NCBI GenBank assembly: GCA_964476445.1
Contig: CAYZAK010000015.1
Location: 1-35,362 of the forward strand
Origin: CAYZAK01 sp964476445
Lineage (GTDB): Bacteria > CG03 > SLGR01 > JAGXOG01
Direction: 5' to 3'
DNA length: 35,362 nt
In this document: positions 1 to 8,052 of the stretch, one piece after another
Layout: each line of letters opens with the position of its first letter
Numbering within the stretch: the first letter of the stretch is position 1
Made by a program: the position numbers and the translations under genes
The notes under the pieces: model-generated
Seen by the model: the letters and a program-made list of their open reading frames with translations, nothing else
What the model was told of the DNA's origin: nothing
Database searches by the model: none

Positions 1-94
1 TTTCCGCCATTAGTGTCTGGTTTAATCTTTGTGCTTTATATACAGCTATCATATCCTGCTCCTGCTGACTTATGTGACAGTATTTCTTTCCCAT
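1..94 (-). CDS. IS30-family transposase, N-terminal fragment running off the window
   Basis: The reading frame starts at the ATG at 94 and leaves the window after 31 codons. The peptide begins MGKKYCHISQQEQDMIAVYK, which resembles the N-terminal helix-turn-helix of IS30-type transposases (pattern H-[IL]-S-x-x-E-R-D-x-I-A-V). An AGGAG at 106-110 lies about 11 bases upstream, a better ribosome-binding site than most chromosomal first genes here have, in keeping with foreign origin. After residue 20 the match weakens (QRLNQTLMAE), so the copy may be degraded. Function would be DDE transposition, but the catalytic domain is not visible. Confidence 0.6.
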   Translation of the reverse strand, partial: MGKKYCHISQQEQDMIAVYKAQRLNQTLMAE

Positions 95-160
95 AACATT
101 TTAGTCTCCTATCGTTTTCCATTTTAACTAGAATGTTGCACTTTGTCATTGAATCCGTGT
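1..160 (-). mobile_element. Edge of an IS30-family insertion sequence (partial)
   Basis: The window opens inside a mobile element read on the minus strand. Bases 156 down to 134 read GGATTCAATGACAAAGTGC followed by AACA. This resembles the terminal inverted repeat of IS30-family elements, which in E. coli IS30 carries GATTCAAT followed by GCAACA at the same spacing. A transposase-like reading frame begins 40 bases further in, as expected for this family. The exact outer end lies near base 157-160. The other end is outside the window, so completeness cannot be judged. The repeat match is from memory of the family, not from a search. Confidence 0.7.
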
Positions 161-345
161 ACTTAATATTTATTATTTAAAAAGAATTATAAGATTTTAA
201 AAATAAACCTACAGGAATACCTTTTTACATCTGGGGCTTTATTTATTATTTTACCATGTTCAGTTTAGTTTTGGAATTGACCATGTTGCTGTTAAAAAAA
301 ATCTGTTTGTGACTTTTATGTTTTTGCTCATTTTTGTACATTGTT

Positions 346-374
346 TTGACTTCATTGTCGCTATTTTATACAAT
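346..374 (+). promoter_or_regulatory. Sigma70-type promoter for the rex-hydrogenase operon
   Basis: TTGACT (346-351) and TACAAT (369-374) are separated by 17 bases, a near-consensus housekeeping promoter. Transcription would start near 381, leaving a leader of about 84 bases that contains the Rex operator. It is the only good promoter I see ahead of a polycistron of 23 genes. The assignment is by inspection, without start-site data. Confidence 0.55.
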
Positions 375-428
375 TTCAATGTTGCTATCAAGTTAATTAA
401 GACTTGTTAGTGGGGTCTCAGTAATAAG

Positions 429-444
429 TGTGAAGTTTTTCACA
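429..444. promoter_or_regulatory. Rex operator (autoregulatory, NADH/NAD+ responsive)
   Basis: TGTGAA (429-434), a 4-base spacer, then TTCACA (439-444) form a perfect inverted repeat. With the flanking A at 445 it matches the known Rex site pattern TTGTGAA-N4-TTCACAA at all but one position. It lies 20 bases ahead of the rex start codon and about 50 bases downstream of the predicted transcription start. It could therefore block elongation, or serve a second promoter that I cannot see. Rex family proteins release this site when NADH is high, so the hydrogenase operon should be switched on under reducing conditions. Confidence 0.85.
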
Positions 445-464
445 AAAGAGATTGGGTTTTAAAT

Positions 465-1088
465 ATGATTAATAAATTTATAGTTGAAAGACTTATACTG
501 TATAACAGAATTTGCAAATATTTTTCTAAAGAGGGTAAAAAATGGGTTACCTCCCGGGATATAGCTGCTGTTCTTTCCAAAACTCCGGCCCAGGTTAGAA
601 GGGACTTATCCGAATTAGGTAAAAAAGGTAAGCCGGGTGTCGGATACAGAATAGATGAACTGGTTGAAGAAATAAATAAACTTTTGGGGCTTTCACAATT
701 CTGGAATATTGCATTGATTGGGGCTGGTAATTTAGGACGGGCTCTTTTTTATTATCCCGGCTTTAAAAGAGAAGGTTTTAATTTTAAAGTAATAGTGGAT
801 AATGATTCCAAAAAAATAGGGACAGTATGGAATGATACTGAGATCAGGCCGGAGAAGCAATTGGTTGAAATTATAAATAAAAATAAAATAGATATAGCTA
901 TAATTGCAGTTCCGGTTTCAGCTGCCCAGAAAGTTTGTGATAAGGTAGTCACCGCCGGGATTCAGGAAATTTTAAATTTTGCGCCCTGCAACTTAAATAT
1001 ACCGGACAATGTAGAAGTTAGAAATGCAGATTTAGCTTTAGAATTACAAAACTTATCTTATACCCTAAAGAACAGAAAGAGTAGATGA
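465..1088 (+). CDS. rex: Redox-sensing transcriptional repressor Rex
   Basis: Cytoplasmic DNA-binding repressor that senses the NADH/NAD+ ratio. The 207 residues match the usual Rex length. Residues 1-75 form a winged helix (TSRDIAAVLSKTPAQVRRDL is the recognition region). From residue 80 there is a Rossmann fold with the nucleotide-binding GAGNLGRAL at 86-94 and acidic VDND at 111-114. A matching operator sits 20 bases upstream. Rex is the first gene of the hydrogenase polycistron, and its stop overlaps the next ATG in an ATGA junction, so it is autoregulated together with the enzyme it controls. There is no clear Shine-Dalgarno before the ATG. Confidence 0.95.
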   Translation: MINKFIVERLILYNRICKYFSKEGKKWVTSRDIAAVLSKTPAQVRRDLSELGKKGKPGVGYRIDELVEEINKLLGLSQFWNIALIGAGNLGRALFYYPGFKREGFNFKVIVDNDSKKIGTVWNDTEIRPEKQLVEIINKNKIDIAIIAVPVSAAQKVCDKVVTAGIQEILNFAPCNLNIPDNVEVRNADLALELQNLSYTLKNRKSR

Positions 1089-2083
1089 AATATGTAATAT
1101 CTGAACAGGAGTTAAAAAAATATTTAGAAAAATGGTCCGAGGAATACCATTTATTTGTCCCCGGGAAAAACGGGGAGTTTTTTTTATATAAAACTGATTT
1201 AGATATAAACTGGAATATAGTTCCGGTATGGGGAAGTGTAAAGGAATTTGTTTTTCCCCCCCGGTATCAGGTAGTTGGCCCGGCAGAAGAAACCGCCCCA
1301 CAAGAAAAACCAGTAATACTTATGGGGGTTAGAAATTGTGATTTAAGAGCTTTAATCGGGATATATGATAAAATATTTTTAGAAGAAGAACCGGCGGATC
1401 CGGTTTATAAAAGTTTTAGAGAAAAGTTGAAGATAGTGACTGTAGATTGTACCGATCCAGCGGATACCTGTTTTTGCATGGCTGTGGGAGGTAATCCGTT
1501 TAATAAGACCAGGAATAACTTTGCTCTGAATTTAACCTTTTTAGATAATGAGATTATTATTACTTCTGGTAAAGAAGCGGATGAGAGTTTAATTGATTAT
1601 GATCAGCTTTCCCGGGTTTCTCAGGGGGAATTAAACCAAAAGAAGGATTTAAAAAAAACGGCCGAACTTAGAGTAAAGAATAATTTTAAAAGAGATTATA
1701 AGAAAGATAAATTCGGCGCTAAAATTAAAAATAGTAATGACCAGGAGTACTGGAAGGATAAAAAAGACCGGTGTATGCAGTGCGGGGGTTGTAATTTCTG
1801 CTGTCCTACCTGTTATTGTAATGTTTTAAATGAGCTGTCTGATAAACGAAAATTTCAGAAAATTTTACAGTGGGACTCCTGCCAGTTTCCCGGTTACGCC
1901 AGGGTTGGGGGAGGGGGAAATCCCCGGGAAAAATTGTGGGAAAGATTCAGACACCGGTATTACTGTAAGTTTACTTTAATGCTTGAGGAATTTGAGATAC
2001 CCGGTTGTACAGGATGCGGCCGGTGTATTCAGACCTGTCCGGCTGAGATTGACATAAAAGATACTGTGGAGGGATTATTTTGA
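1085..2083 (+). CDS. hydB: Sulfhydrogenase-type beta subunit (4Fe-4S diaphorase partner, HydB-like)
   Basis: Cytoplasmic iron-sulfur protein of the HydB/AsrA family, which passes electrons between the flavin subunit encoded next and a hydrogenase core. The 332 residues fit the family. Residues 76-90 contain the family segment MGVRNCDLRAL. A cysteine-rich cluster site spans C230-C245 (CMQCGGCNFCCPTCYC), and a classical 4Fe-4S motif CxxCxxCxxxCP lies at C308, C311, C314 and C318. Translation is coupled to rex by ATGA. In soluble sulfhydrogenases HydB and HydG accompany HydA and HydD. Those two are absent here and a membrane-bound core follows instead, so the partner is inferred from operon context. 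Confidence 0.85.
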   Translation: MKYVISEQELKKYLEKWSEEYHLFVPGKNGEFFLYKTDLDINWNIVPVWGSVKEFVFPPRYQVVGPAEETAPQEKPVILMGVRNCDLRALIGIYDKIFLEEEPADPVYKSFREKLKIVTVDCTDPADTCFCMAVGGNPFNKTRNNFALNLTFLDNEIIITSGKEADESLIDYDQLSRVSQGELNQKKDLKKTAELRVKNNFKRDYKKDKFGAKIKNSNDQEYWKDKKDRCMQCGGCNFCCPTCYCNVLNELSDKRKFQKILQWDSCQFPGYARVGGGGNPREKLWERFRHRYYCKFTLMLEEFEIPGCTGCGRCIQTCPAEIDIKDTVEGLF

Positions 2084-2895
2084 AAAATAAAAACCCCTAT
2101 GCCCCGGTAAAAGCAAAAATCACTAAAGTAATTAATGAGACACCCAATATAAAAACTTTTAAGCTTAACCTGGAGGAGCCTTTTAAATTTTCCGCCGGAC
2201 AGTTTATTCAGCTGACCGTACCGGGTATAGGGGAGGCGCCGTTTACTCCCTCTTCAGAACCGGGAGCACATAAGAATATAGATGTTACGGTAATGAACGT
2301 GGGTACGGCCACTGAAGAATTACATAACAAAAAAATAGGTGATATGCTGGGCGTTCGGGGACCTTACGGTAACGGTTTTCCCGTAAACAGTTTTCAGAAC
2401 AAAGAACTTTTAATAGTGGGCGGAGGCTGCGGTATAGCTCCGTTGAGATCATTAATATACGAAATATTAAAAGACAGAAATAAATACCCCAAGGTTCATC
2501 TGCTTTACGGTTGTAAGTCCCCCAAAGATGTTATATACAAAGATACGCACAATGATTGGGCGGATGAGTTTATTATGCACCGTACAGTTGACGAACCTGA
2601 CGAAACCTGGAAAGAAGACGAGGGTGTAGTCACTACCTTATTTGATAAAGTTGATGTAGATACCGAAAATTGTCTGGCGGTTGTGGTGGGACCTCCGGTT
2701 ATGATGAAATTTGGGGCTATGGAACTTGAGGAGATGGGTATTAGTGGAGATAGGATAATAATTTCACTGGAAAAAAATATGACCTGCGGTTTCGGAAAAT
2801 GCCGTCACTGCCTGGTAGGTCCCTATTATGTATGCAAGGACGGCCCGGTTTTTAATTATAGTGAGGTAAAAGGACTTCTCGGCCTGTGGGATTAA
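2080..2895 (+). CDS. hydG: Sulfhydrogenase-type gamma subunit, FAD/NAD(P)-binding oxidoreductase (HydG-like)
   Basis: Ferredoxin-NADP reductase-like flavoprotein that would exchange electrons with NAD(H) or NADP(H). The FAD domain covers about residues 8-100: APFTPSS replaces the usual RPYS/T-type loop, and GVRGPYGNGFP is at 91-101. The nucleotide domain follows with GGGCGIAPLRS at 114-124. A C-terminal [2Fe-2S] site is formed by C236, C241, C244 and C252. The start is TTG at 2080, supported by GGAGGG at 2068-2073 six bases upstream, and it overlaps the hydB stop as TTGA. Which pyridine nucleotide is used cannot be read from the sequence. Relatives include NfnA and dihydroorotate dehydrogenase K subunits, but the HydB neighbour favours a diaphorase. 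Confidence 0.85.
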   Translation: MKNKNPYAPVKAKITKVINETPNIKTFKLNLEEPFKFSAGQFIQLTVPGIGEAPFTPSSEPGAHKNIDVTVMNVGTATEELHNKKIGDMLGVRGPYGNGFPVNSFQNKELLIVGGGCGIAPLRSLIYEILKDRNKYPKVHLLYGCKSPKDVIYKDTHNDWADEFIMHRTVDEPDETWKEDEGVVTTLFDKVDVDTENCLAVVVGPPVMMKFGAMELEEMGISGDRIIISLEKNMTCGFGKCRHCLVGPYYVCKDGPVFNYSEVKGLLGLWD

Positions 2896-2905
2896 TTATT
2901 TTAAA

Positions 2906-3304
2906 ATGTTGGGCATAGATTTAGATAAATGTTTTGACTGTAAAAGGTGTAAAGATTATTCTCCCGGGATATACACCTATGTTGAGAGGGGGATTCGGGA
3001 AATAGTATGCCGGCACTGTAAAAATCCGCCCTGTGTGGCTGCCTGCCCGGAGGAGGCACTTGAAAAAAAAGAAGAGGGAAATCTCCTCCGGTATAAAATG
3101 CTCTGTGTATCATGCAAGCAGTGCGCTACAGCCTGTCCGGTGGGTGCTAATCCTCCGTCGGTTCTGGCTTACCGTACGTATCCGGTTCATAAGATAGATA
3201 TTAAGAAATGTTATAAAGATGCACTTTCAGAAATTGACCGGAGTTCCAAAGAATGGACGGTTATCGATGACGAATTTGCCGTAAAGGCAAAGGACTGGAA
3301 ATGA
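2906..3304 (+). CDS. HycB-like 4Fe-4S polyferredoxin subunit
   Basis: Electron-transfer protein that probably bridges the diaphorase and the hydrogenase small subunit. In 132 residues there are two complete sites: C35, C38, C43, C47 (CxxCxxxxCxxxCP) and C67, C70, C73, C77 (CxxCxxCxxxCP). An N-terminal set C9, C12, C15 lacks its own fourth ligand, which may be C102 from the C-terminal part, the usual crossover arrangement in HycB/DmsB-type proteins. That implies three clusters, one fewer than HycB. The gap to hydG is 10 bases and the stop overlaps the next gene. There is no clear Shine-Dalgarno. Confidence 0.8.
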   Translation: MLGIDLDKCFDCKRCKDYSPGIYTYVERGIREIVCRHCKNPPCVAACPEEALEKKEEGNLLRYKMLCVSCKQCATACPVGANPPSVLAYRTYPVHKIDIKKCYKDALSEIDRSSKEWTVIDDEFAVKAKDWK

Positions 3305-4206
3305 TTGTTATTGAATATCTTCTTTATCCGGGCATTATTTTTATAATGGCGGTATCATTTTTAGTGTCCTGGTTAGACAGAAAAGTATCCGCCCTGGTTC
3401 AGTGGAGGGTCGGGCCGCCTCTATTTCAGCCGGTCTACGATTTTTTCAAGTTAATGAATAAAGAAACCCTGGTTCCCCGGGACAGCAGCATACTGACTTT
3501 TTTACTTTCTCCGGTGATAAGTTTCTCGGCGGTAATTTTAATAGGTTTTATTCTTTTAAAAACCAATCTGGCTGCCGAAGGGTTCGGGGGAGATATATTT
3601 GTAATAGTTTATCTTCTGTTAATACCGTCTTTTGCCGTTATTATGAGCGGAGCTTCTTCGGCAAATCCGCTGGCTTCACTGGGATCTTCCCGGGAAATGA
3701 AACTGGTGCTTTCTTATGAACTACCTTTTATACTGGCTTTATGCGTAATATTTATAAAAACGGACGGCTTAATAGAATTGAGCAGTATAATAAGTTATCA
3801 GCAGTCCCACGGGGTAATAGCCGGCTCGGTTTCGGGGTTCCTTGCTCTTTTGGTTACAATAGTTTGTTTTCAGTCTAAGATGGCCCAGATTCCCTTTGAT
3901 ATTCCTGAAGCCGAACAGGAGATAATGGGCGGAGTTATGATAGAATTTTCGGGTCCTCCTTTGGGCTTATTTGTGGTTTCCAGATGGATACTTATGTCAG
4001 TACTGCCTTTTTTTACCGTAATATTGTTTCTGGGGGGGATTAATACCTGGCCCGGTATTTTAAAGTATTTAGGAATAATTGTAGTGGTAATTTTATTTAA
4101 GAATACCAATCCCCGTTTAAGAATAAACCAGACTCTTAGATTTTTCTGGGGACCGGTAACTTTACTGGCCGGAGTAAGCGTGATACTGGCGCTTATGGGA
4201 TTATGA
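3301..4206 (+). CDS. mbhM: Group 4 hydrogenase membrane subunit (NuoH/HycD/MbhM-like)
   Basis: Integral membrane subunit that anchors the hydrogenase core to the antiporter arm and, in complex I relatives, carries part of the proton path. The 301 residues contain about eight hydrophobic helices. Family features visible are WLDRKVSALVQWRVGPP near residues 24-40, the acidic loop ASLGSSREMKLVLSYELPF near 126-144, and QIPFDIPEAEQEIMGG near 197-212. The start overlaps the ferredoxin stop (ATGA). Length and motifs fit MbhM/HycD rather than the slightly longer NuoH of complex I. Confidence 0.9.
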   Translation: MIVIEYLLYPGIIFIMAVSFLVSWLDRKVSALVQWRVGPPLFQPVYDFFKLMNKETLVPRDSSILTFLLSPVISFSAVILIGFILLKTNLAAEGFGGDIFVIVYLLLIPSFAVIMSGASSANPLASLGSSREMKLVLSYELPFILALCVIFIKTDGLIELSSIISYQQSHGVIAGSVSGFLALLVTIVCFQSKMAQIPFDIPEAEQEIMGGVMIEFSGPPLGLFVVSRWILMSVLPFFTVILFLGGINTWPGILKYLGIIVVVILFKNTNPRLRINQTLRFFWGPVTLLAGVSVILALMGL

Positions 4207-4209
4207 TTT

Positions 4210-4653
4210 ATGTTTAAAAAGAGTGTCTCAAAATCTATATGGGTATATCATTTTGCGGCTTCACCGTGTAATAACTGCGATATAGAAATTCTGGATGCCC
4301 TTACTCCTAAATTCGATGCTGAAAGATTCGGTGTAAAACTGGTAGGGAGCATAAGACATGCGGACTGTATGCTACTTACCGGGGTTATAAATTCTAAAGT
4401 ACTTCCCCGGCTTAAAAGAATATATCGCCAGGCGCCCAAACCATTTTATATAATAGCGGTGGGCACCTGTCCGCTGGATACGGGGATGTTCAGGGGTTCG
4501 TACAACGTTGTAGGTCCGGCCGATAGACATCTTCCCGTGGATGTGTACGTGCCCGGTTGTCCCCCCCGCCCGGAAGCTTTGCTTTCTGCCGTGGTAAAAT
4601 TAGTTAAAAAAATCGAAAATGAAGAGGTTGATAAACCGGAGAAAAGAAGATGA
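4210..4653 (+). CDS. mbhJ: Group 4 [NiFe]-hydrogenase small subunit (NuoB/MbhJ-like)
   Basis: Carries the single proximal 4Fe-4S cluster that feeds electrons to the NiFe site. The 147 residues are typical of the short group 4 small subunit, with no Tat signal and no extra clusters. Cluster ligands are visible at C20 and C23 (PCNNCDIE), C87 (GTCPLDTG) and C117 (PGCPPRPE). C53 is extra. The gene is three bases downstream of the membrane subunit and overlaps the next gene by ATGA. The assignment to hydrogenase rather than complex I rests on the large subunit encoded two genes later. Confidence 0.92.
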   Translation: MFKKSVSKSIWVYHFAASPCNNCDIEILDALTPKFDAERFGVKLVGSIRHADCMLLTGVINSKVLPRLKRIYRQAPKPFYIIAVGTCPLDTGMFRGSYNVVGPADRHLPVDVYVPGCPPRPEALLSAVVKLVKKIENEEVDKPEKRR

Positions 4654-5072
4654 AAATACTTGATGAGATTAAACAAAAATTTGGAGATAATCTAAAAAGT
4701 GTAGATGATGTTAATGAAAAACGAATTTATATTGAAATAGAGCCCGGATATTTAATAAAAGCCGCCGGCTTGCTATTTAATAATTTTAACTGTAGATTTT
4801 CTACGGCTACCGCTATTGACGAGAAAGATTACATGGAGATAATTTACCATTTTTCCTATGATGAAGAAGGAATATTTTTTAACTTAACGGTTAAAACAGA
4901 TCCGGTCAAACCCAGGGTGGATACCCTGACCGGTATAATAAAGGGTACAAAATGGATTGAAAGGGAGCTAACGGAACTTATGGGAATTGAGTTTAAAGGC
5001 AATGAAGATGCCAAAAACCTATTGCTTTCCGGGGAGTACAGTGGAAAAAAGTATCCTCTTAGAAAAAGATGA
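4650..5072 (+). CDS. mbhK: NuoC/MbhK-like hydrogenase subunit
   Basis: Peripheral 140-residue subunit homologous to the 30-kDa complex I subunit (NuoC). It stabilises the large/small subunit interface and carries no cofactor. Visible family features are FSYDEEGIFFNLTVKTD in the middle and WIERELTELMGIEFKGN near residues 108-124, followed by the usual LLLSGEYSGKKYPLRK tail. It is separate from the large subunit, as in Mbh, and not fused to it as in HycE or some NuoCD proteins. ATGA overlaps at both ends indicate translational coupling with its partners. Confidence 0.88.
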   Translation: MKILDEIKQKFGDNLKSVDDVNEKRIYIEIEPGYLIKAAGLLFNNFNCRFSTATAIDEKDYMEIIYHFSYDEEGIFFNLTVKTDPVKPRVDTLTGIIKGTKWIERELTELMGIEFKGNEDAKNLLLSGEYSGKKYPLRKR

Positions 5073-6277
5073 ATAAAAAGAAAAAAAATAAAACAACAGA
5101 AATACCGATAGGACCCTATCATCCTCTGCAGGAAGAACCGGAGTTTTTCCGGTTGAAAGTGGATGGTGAAAAAGTTTTGGGTTTAGATATAGAATTGGGA
5201 TATAATCATCGGGGGATAGAAAAATTATCCGAAGGGAAAAACTATGATCAGGTCCTTTTTTTAGTGGAAAGAATCTGCGGAATCTGTTCCACTTCCCATC
5301 CCTTTGCCTATGTAAATGCAGTAGAAGAATTAGGGGGTATTGAAATACCCGGCAGAGCTAAATATATACGTTCGGTTGTAGGAGAAATGGAGAGAATTCA
5401 TTCCCATCTTTTATGGATGGGTCTGGCCGGCCATTTTTTAGGGTATAATACGGTGTGGATGTGGTGCTGGAAATACCGTGAGCCGCTTCTGGATCTTTGC
5501 GAGGAGGTGTTTGGAAACCGTCAGCACTATGGCATGATGAAGATAGGGGGGGCCAGAAGAAATATTTCTGTAAAACAAGGGGATAAAATCCAGAAAGCTA
5601 TGGATGATATAGAACCCCAAGTTGATATGCTGGAAAAAGCCATTAAAGATGACCCGGTCCTGCGAGCCAGATTAAAAGTAGCCGGGACTTTACCGAAAAA
5701 AGAGGCCCGACAGTACTGCGTGGTTGGGCCTACGGCCCGAGCATCGGGTATAAAAATGGATATAAGAAAGTCCGATCCTTATGCCGCCTACGATCAAATA
5801 GAGTGGGAAGTACCGGTTAAAAAAGAAGGGGACGTATATGCTAAGACTATGGTGAGGCTGGAAGAAATTAGACAGTCTACCCGGATAATAAATCAGTGCG
5901 TAGATAAACTAAAAAATATTTCCGGGGATATAGATATTCAGATTAAAGATATTCCCGAAGGCCAGGGTATAGGTCGTCACGAAGCACCCCGGGGTGAAGT
6001 TTTTCATTATGTTAGATCTTACGGTGGGAGCGTTCCCTACCGGCATAAAATCCGGGCCCCGTCCTTTCAAAATGTACTGTCTAATGAGGTCGCAGTGATA
6101 GGGGGTACAATACCGGATGCGGCCATAACTCTTGCGGCAGTGGACCCCTGTTACTGCTGTACGGAAAGAATGCAGGCTGTAGCTAAAGACGGTCGGGAGT
6201 ATTCTTCTAAAGAGCTCATAGAGCTTTCCAAAAATAAGACCGAAAAGATGCGGGAGAAAATGGAACAGGATAGCTGA
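5069..6277 (+). CDS. mbhL: Group 4 [NiFe]-hydrogenase catalytic large subunit
   Basis: Catalytic subunit that reduces protons or oxidises H2 at a NiFe(CN)2CO centre. The 402 residues hold both conserved cysteine pairs: L1 ERICGICSTSH with C70 and C73, and L2 DPCYCCTER with C361 and C364. Complex I NuoD and the Mbx sulfane reductase lack the full set, so this is a true hydrogenase. R367 is the expected cleavage point, giving a 35-residue C-terminal extension (368-402) to be removed by the HycI-type protease encoded downstream. The linked hyp genes agree. It resembles the Mbh (4d) type, but subgroup assignment needs a tree. Confidence 0.95.
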   Translation: MNKKKKNKTTEIPIGPYHPLQEEPEFFRLKVDGEKVLGLDIELGYNHRGIEKLSEGKNYDQVLFLVERICGICSTSHPFAYVNAVEELGGIEIPGRAKYIRSVVGEMERIHSHLLWMGLAGHFLGYNTVWMWCWKYREPLLDLCEEVFGNRQHYGMMKIGGARRNISVKQGDKIQKAMDDIEPQVDMLEKAIKDDPVLRARLKVAGTLPKKEARQYCVVGPTARASGIKMDIRKSDPYAAYDQIEWEVPVKKEGDVYAKTMVRLEEIRQSTRIINQCVDKLKNISGDIDIQIKDIPEGQGIGRHEAPRGEVFHYVRSYGGSVPYRHKIRAPSFQNVLSNEVAVIGGTIPDAAITLAAVDPCYCCTERMQAVAKDGREYSSKELIELSKNKTEKMREKMEQDS

Positions 6278-8052
6278 TGGAAATTTTACATCTGATAGCG
6301 TCCATACCTTTTTTACTGGGTCTGTTATCTATATTTATTCCCCTAAAGTGGGCTAAGTACGGGAGTATTTTAGGGGGCCTGTCAGGAGTTTCTTTAATGT
6401 TTGGTGGGATAAGAACTTTTCCAAATTACAGTCTAGAATTAGGAGGGGTTCAGTCTTTGTTCAGTGGAGGAATGTTATCTGTGGGTCTGGTAATTTTAAC
6501 TGGTTTTTTCGGGATACTGGTTGCCCTTTACTCTGTTGGTCATTATGATGAACACACCGGTTTTTTCTGGGCTCTTTTCTGCTGGGTTTTAGGTGCAACT
6601 TCTTTAGTTTTTACTGCGGGAAATTCCATTCTTTTTATGGTGGGATGGGGGATAACCGGGTTAATCCTTTCTCTTATGGTCTGGCAACCCGGAAATGAAG
6701 ATACCTGGAAAAAAACTTTTATTATACTGGGAGGAAGCGATGCTTTGTTGCTTATGGGTCTAGCCGGGCTAATCACAGTTGCCGGTACCCGGGAGCTTTC
6801 CGGGTTAAATATAGGACTTACCGGCCCTCTTAACTGGGTTATATTTATATCTTTGCTTGCGGCCGCTTTTACCAAAGCGGGGGCTTTTCCGTTTCACACC
6901 TGGATACCCGATACTGCAAAAGATGCTCCTGTGCCGGTGGTGGCTTTACTTCCGGCGTCTCTGGATAAACTACTGGGAATATACCTGTTAAAGAAAATAT
7001 GCGTGGACTGGTTTATAGTGCGGGGAAATGCCAGTACTCTGCTCATGGCTGTGGGAGCTTTTACCGTACTGGCGGGTGTTTTTATGGCGCTTGCCCAGCA
7101 TAATTTAAAGAGACTGTTAGGATATCATGCGGTATCTCAGGTAGGCTACATGGTTCTGGGAATAGGTACCGGAACGTTAATAGGAATTGCCGGCGGGCTA
7201 CTCCATATGTTAAATAATGCATTATATAAACAGGCGCTTTTTCTGGGTGCGGGAGTAATAGAAAAAGAGACCGGCACTGCGAAACTTGAAAATCTGGGTG
7301 GGCTGTATAAAAATTTTCCAATAACTTTTATGAGCTTTACAATTTGCGCAATAGCCATATCCGGGATTCCTCCTTTAAACGGGTTTATTTCAAAATGGCT
7401 GGTTTATCAGAGTCTTATTGAAAAAATGACTGAAGGGAGTATCTGGGTCTTATGGTTGACGGCTGCTGTTTTTGGTTCTGTTTTAACTCTGGCCTCCTTT
7501 GTTAAAATTGTGCATGCTGCTTTTTTAGGACAGCCTGCAAAGGGTCGCCGATCACATTCAGAGAATATAAGCTGGGAGGTGCCGGCGCTTGTAGTTCTAC
7601 CTTTGATTTGTCTGGGAATCGGAATTTTTCCGGAGTATCTGGTATATCCTTTTTTAAATATTATCGTGGGGGATTTTGTGGTTTCCGGTTTGTGGGTTCC
7701 GCGGCTTGCTGCCCTCTTTTTTTTCTTAGGTATAGTTGTGGGACTTTTGTTTTACGCTTTATTTAAAGTTAGCGATTACCGGAGGACAAAACCGTATATA
7801 GGGGGCGAAAAAATTAAGCCGGAAATGCGGGTATCGGGAGTGGAATTTTATACCACTATAGAAAACCTGGGTATTTTTAAAAAAATATATGCCTGGTCTC
7901 GCAAGGGATATTTTGATATATACGAGCAGTTAAAGGAATTTACGTTTTACTGGATAAAATTTTTAAAATGGATGCACGGAGGAGTACTAACTAACTATAT
8001 TTTATGGGTTATAGCGGGGACGGCTGTGCTGATGTTTGCTTATTTAAGATGA
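6277..8052 (+). CDS. NuoL/MrpA-N-like ion-pumping membrane subunit
   Basis: A 591-residue antiporter-like protein of the NuoL/M/N family that translocates H+ or Na+. It has many hydrophobic helices, the family core segment TKAGAFPFHTWIPDTAKDAP with a conserved lysine ahead of the HTWIPDA-type motif, and ALAQHNLKRLLGYHAVSQVGY containing the second channel lysine. The C-terminal 120 residues include a long amphipathic stretch and a last helix, as in the lateral-helix end of NuoL. Together with the next gene it makes up a full MrpA split in two (591 + 182 residues). Canonical archaeal Mbh has no such second antiporter subunit. The start overlaps the large-subunit stop by one base (TGATG). Confidence 0.85.
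   Translation: MEILHLIASIPFLLGLLSIFIPLKWAKYGSILGGLSGVSLMFGGIRTFPNYSLELGGVQSLFSGGMLSVGLVILTGFFGILVALYSVGHYDEHTGFFWALFCWVLGATSLVFTAGNSILFMVGWGITGLILSLMVWQPGNEDTWKKTFIILGGSDALLLMGLAGLITVAGTRELSGLNIGLTGPLNWVIFISLLAAAFTKAGAFPFHTWIPDTAKDAPVPVVALLPASLDKLLGIYLLKKICVDWFIVRGNASTLLMAVGAFTVLAGVFMALAQHNLKRLLGYHAVSQVGYMVLGIGTGTLIGIAGGLLHMLNNALYKQALFLGAGVIEKETGTAKLENLGGLYKNFPITFMSFTICAIAISGIPPLNGFISKWLVYQSLIEKMTEGSIWVLWLTAAVFGSVLTLASFVKIVHAAFLGQPAKGRRSHSENISWEVPALVVLPLICLGIGIFPEYLVYPFLNIIVGDFVVSGLWVPRLAALFFFLGIVVGLLFYALFKVSDYRRTKPYIGGEKIKPEMRVSGVEFYTTIENLGIFKKIYAWSRKGYFDIYEQLKEFTFYWIKFLKWMHGGVLTNYILWVIAGTAVLMFAYLR

Larger units (their letters stand above)
161..464. other. AT-rich intergenic spacer between IS end and rex
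   Basis: About 300 bases without a credible reading frame. Its 3' third carries the promoter (346-374) and the Rex operator (429-444), which are listed separately. The 5' part (161-340) is AT-rich with homopolymer runs, and I see no hairpin terminator, RNA gene or riboswitch in it. Short ATGTTGC motifs recur at about 282 and 376 but are too short to call. Confidence 0.6.

Noticed and set aside
134..384. Repeated ATGTTGC motifs as an operator or IS remnant
   Set aside because: Only 7-8 bases are shared in AT-rich DNA and the spacing is irregular; only the first lies within the IS30-like terminal repeat.
3301..6277. Complex I (Nuo) or Mbx sulfane reductase instead of hydrogenase
   Set aside because: The large subunit keeps both CxxC nickel-ligand pairs and the protease cleavage context, and the hyp and hycI genes are in the same operon.
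8004..8048. Longer start for the MbhDE-like gene
   Set aside because: It would add 15 residues of no family character inside the preceding gene; the ATGA at 8049 fits the operon pattern.
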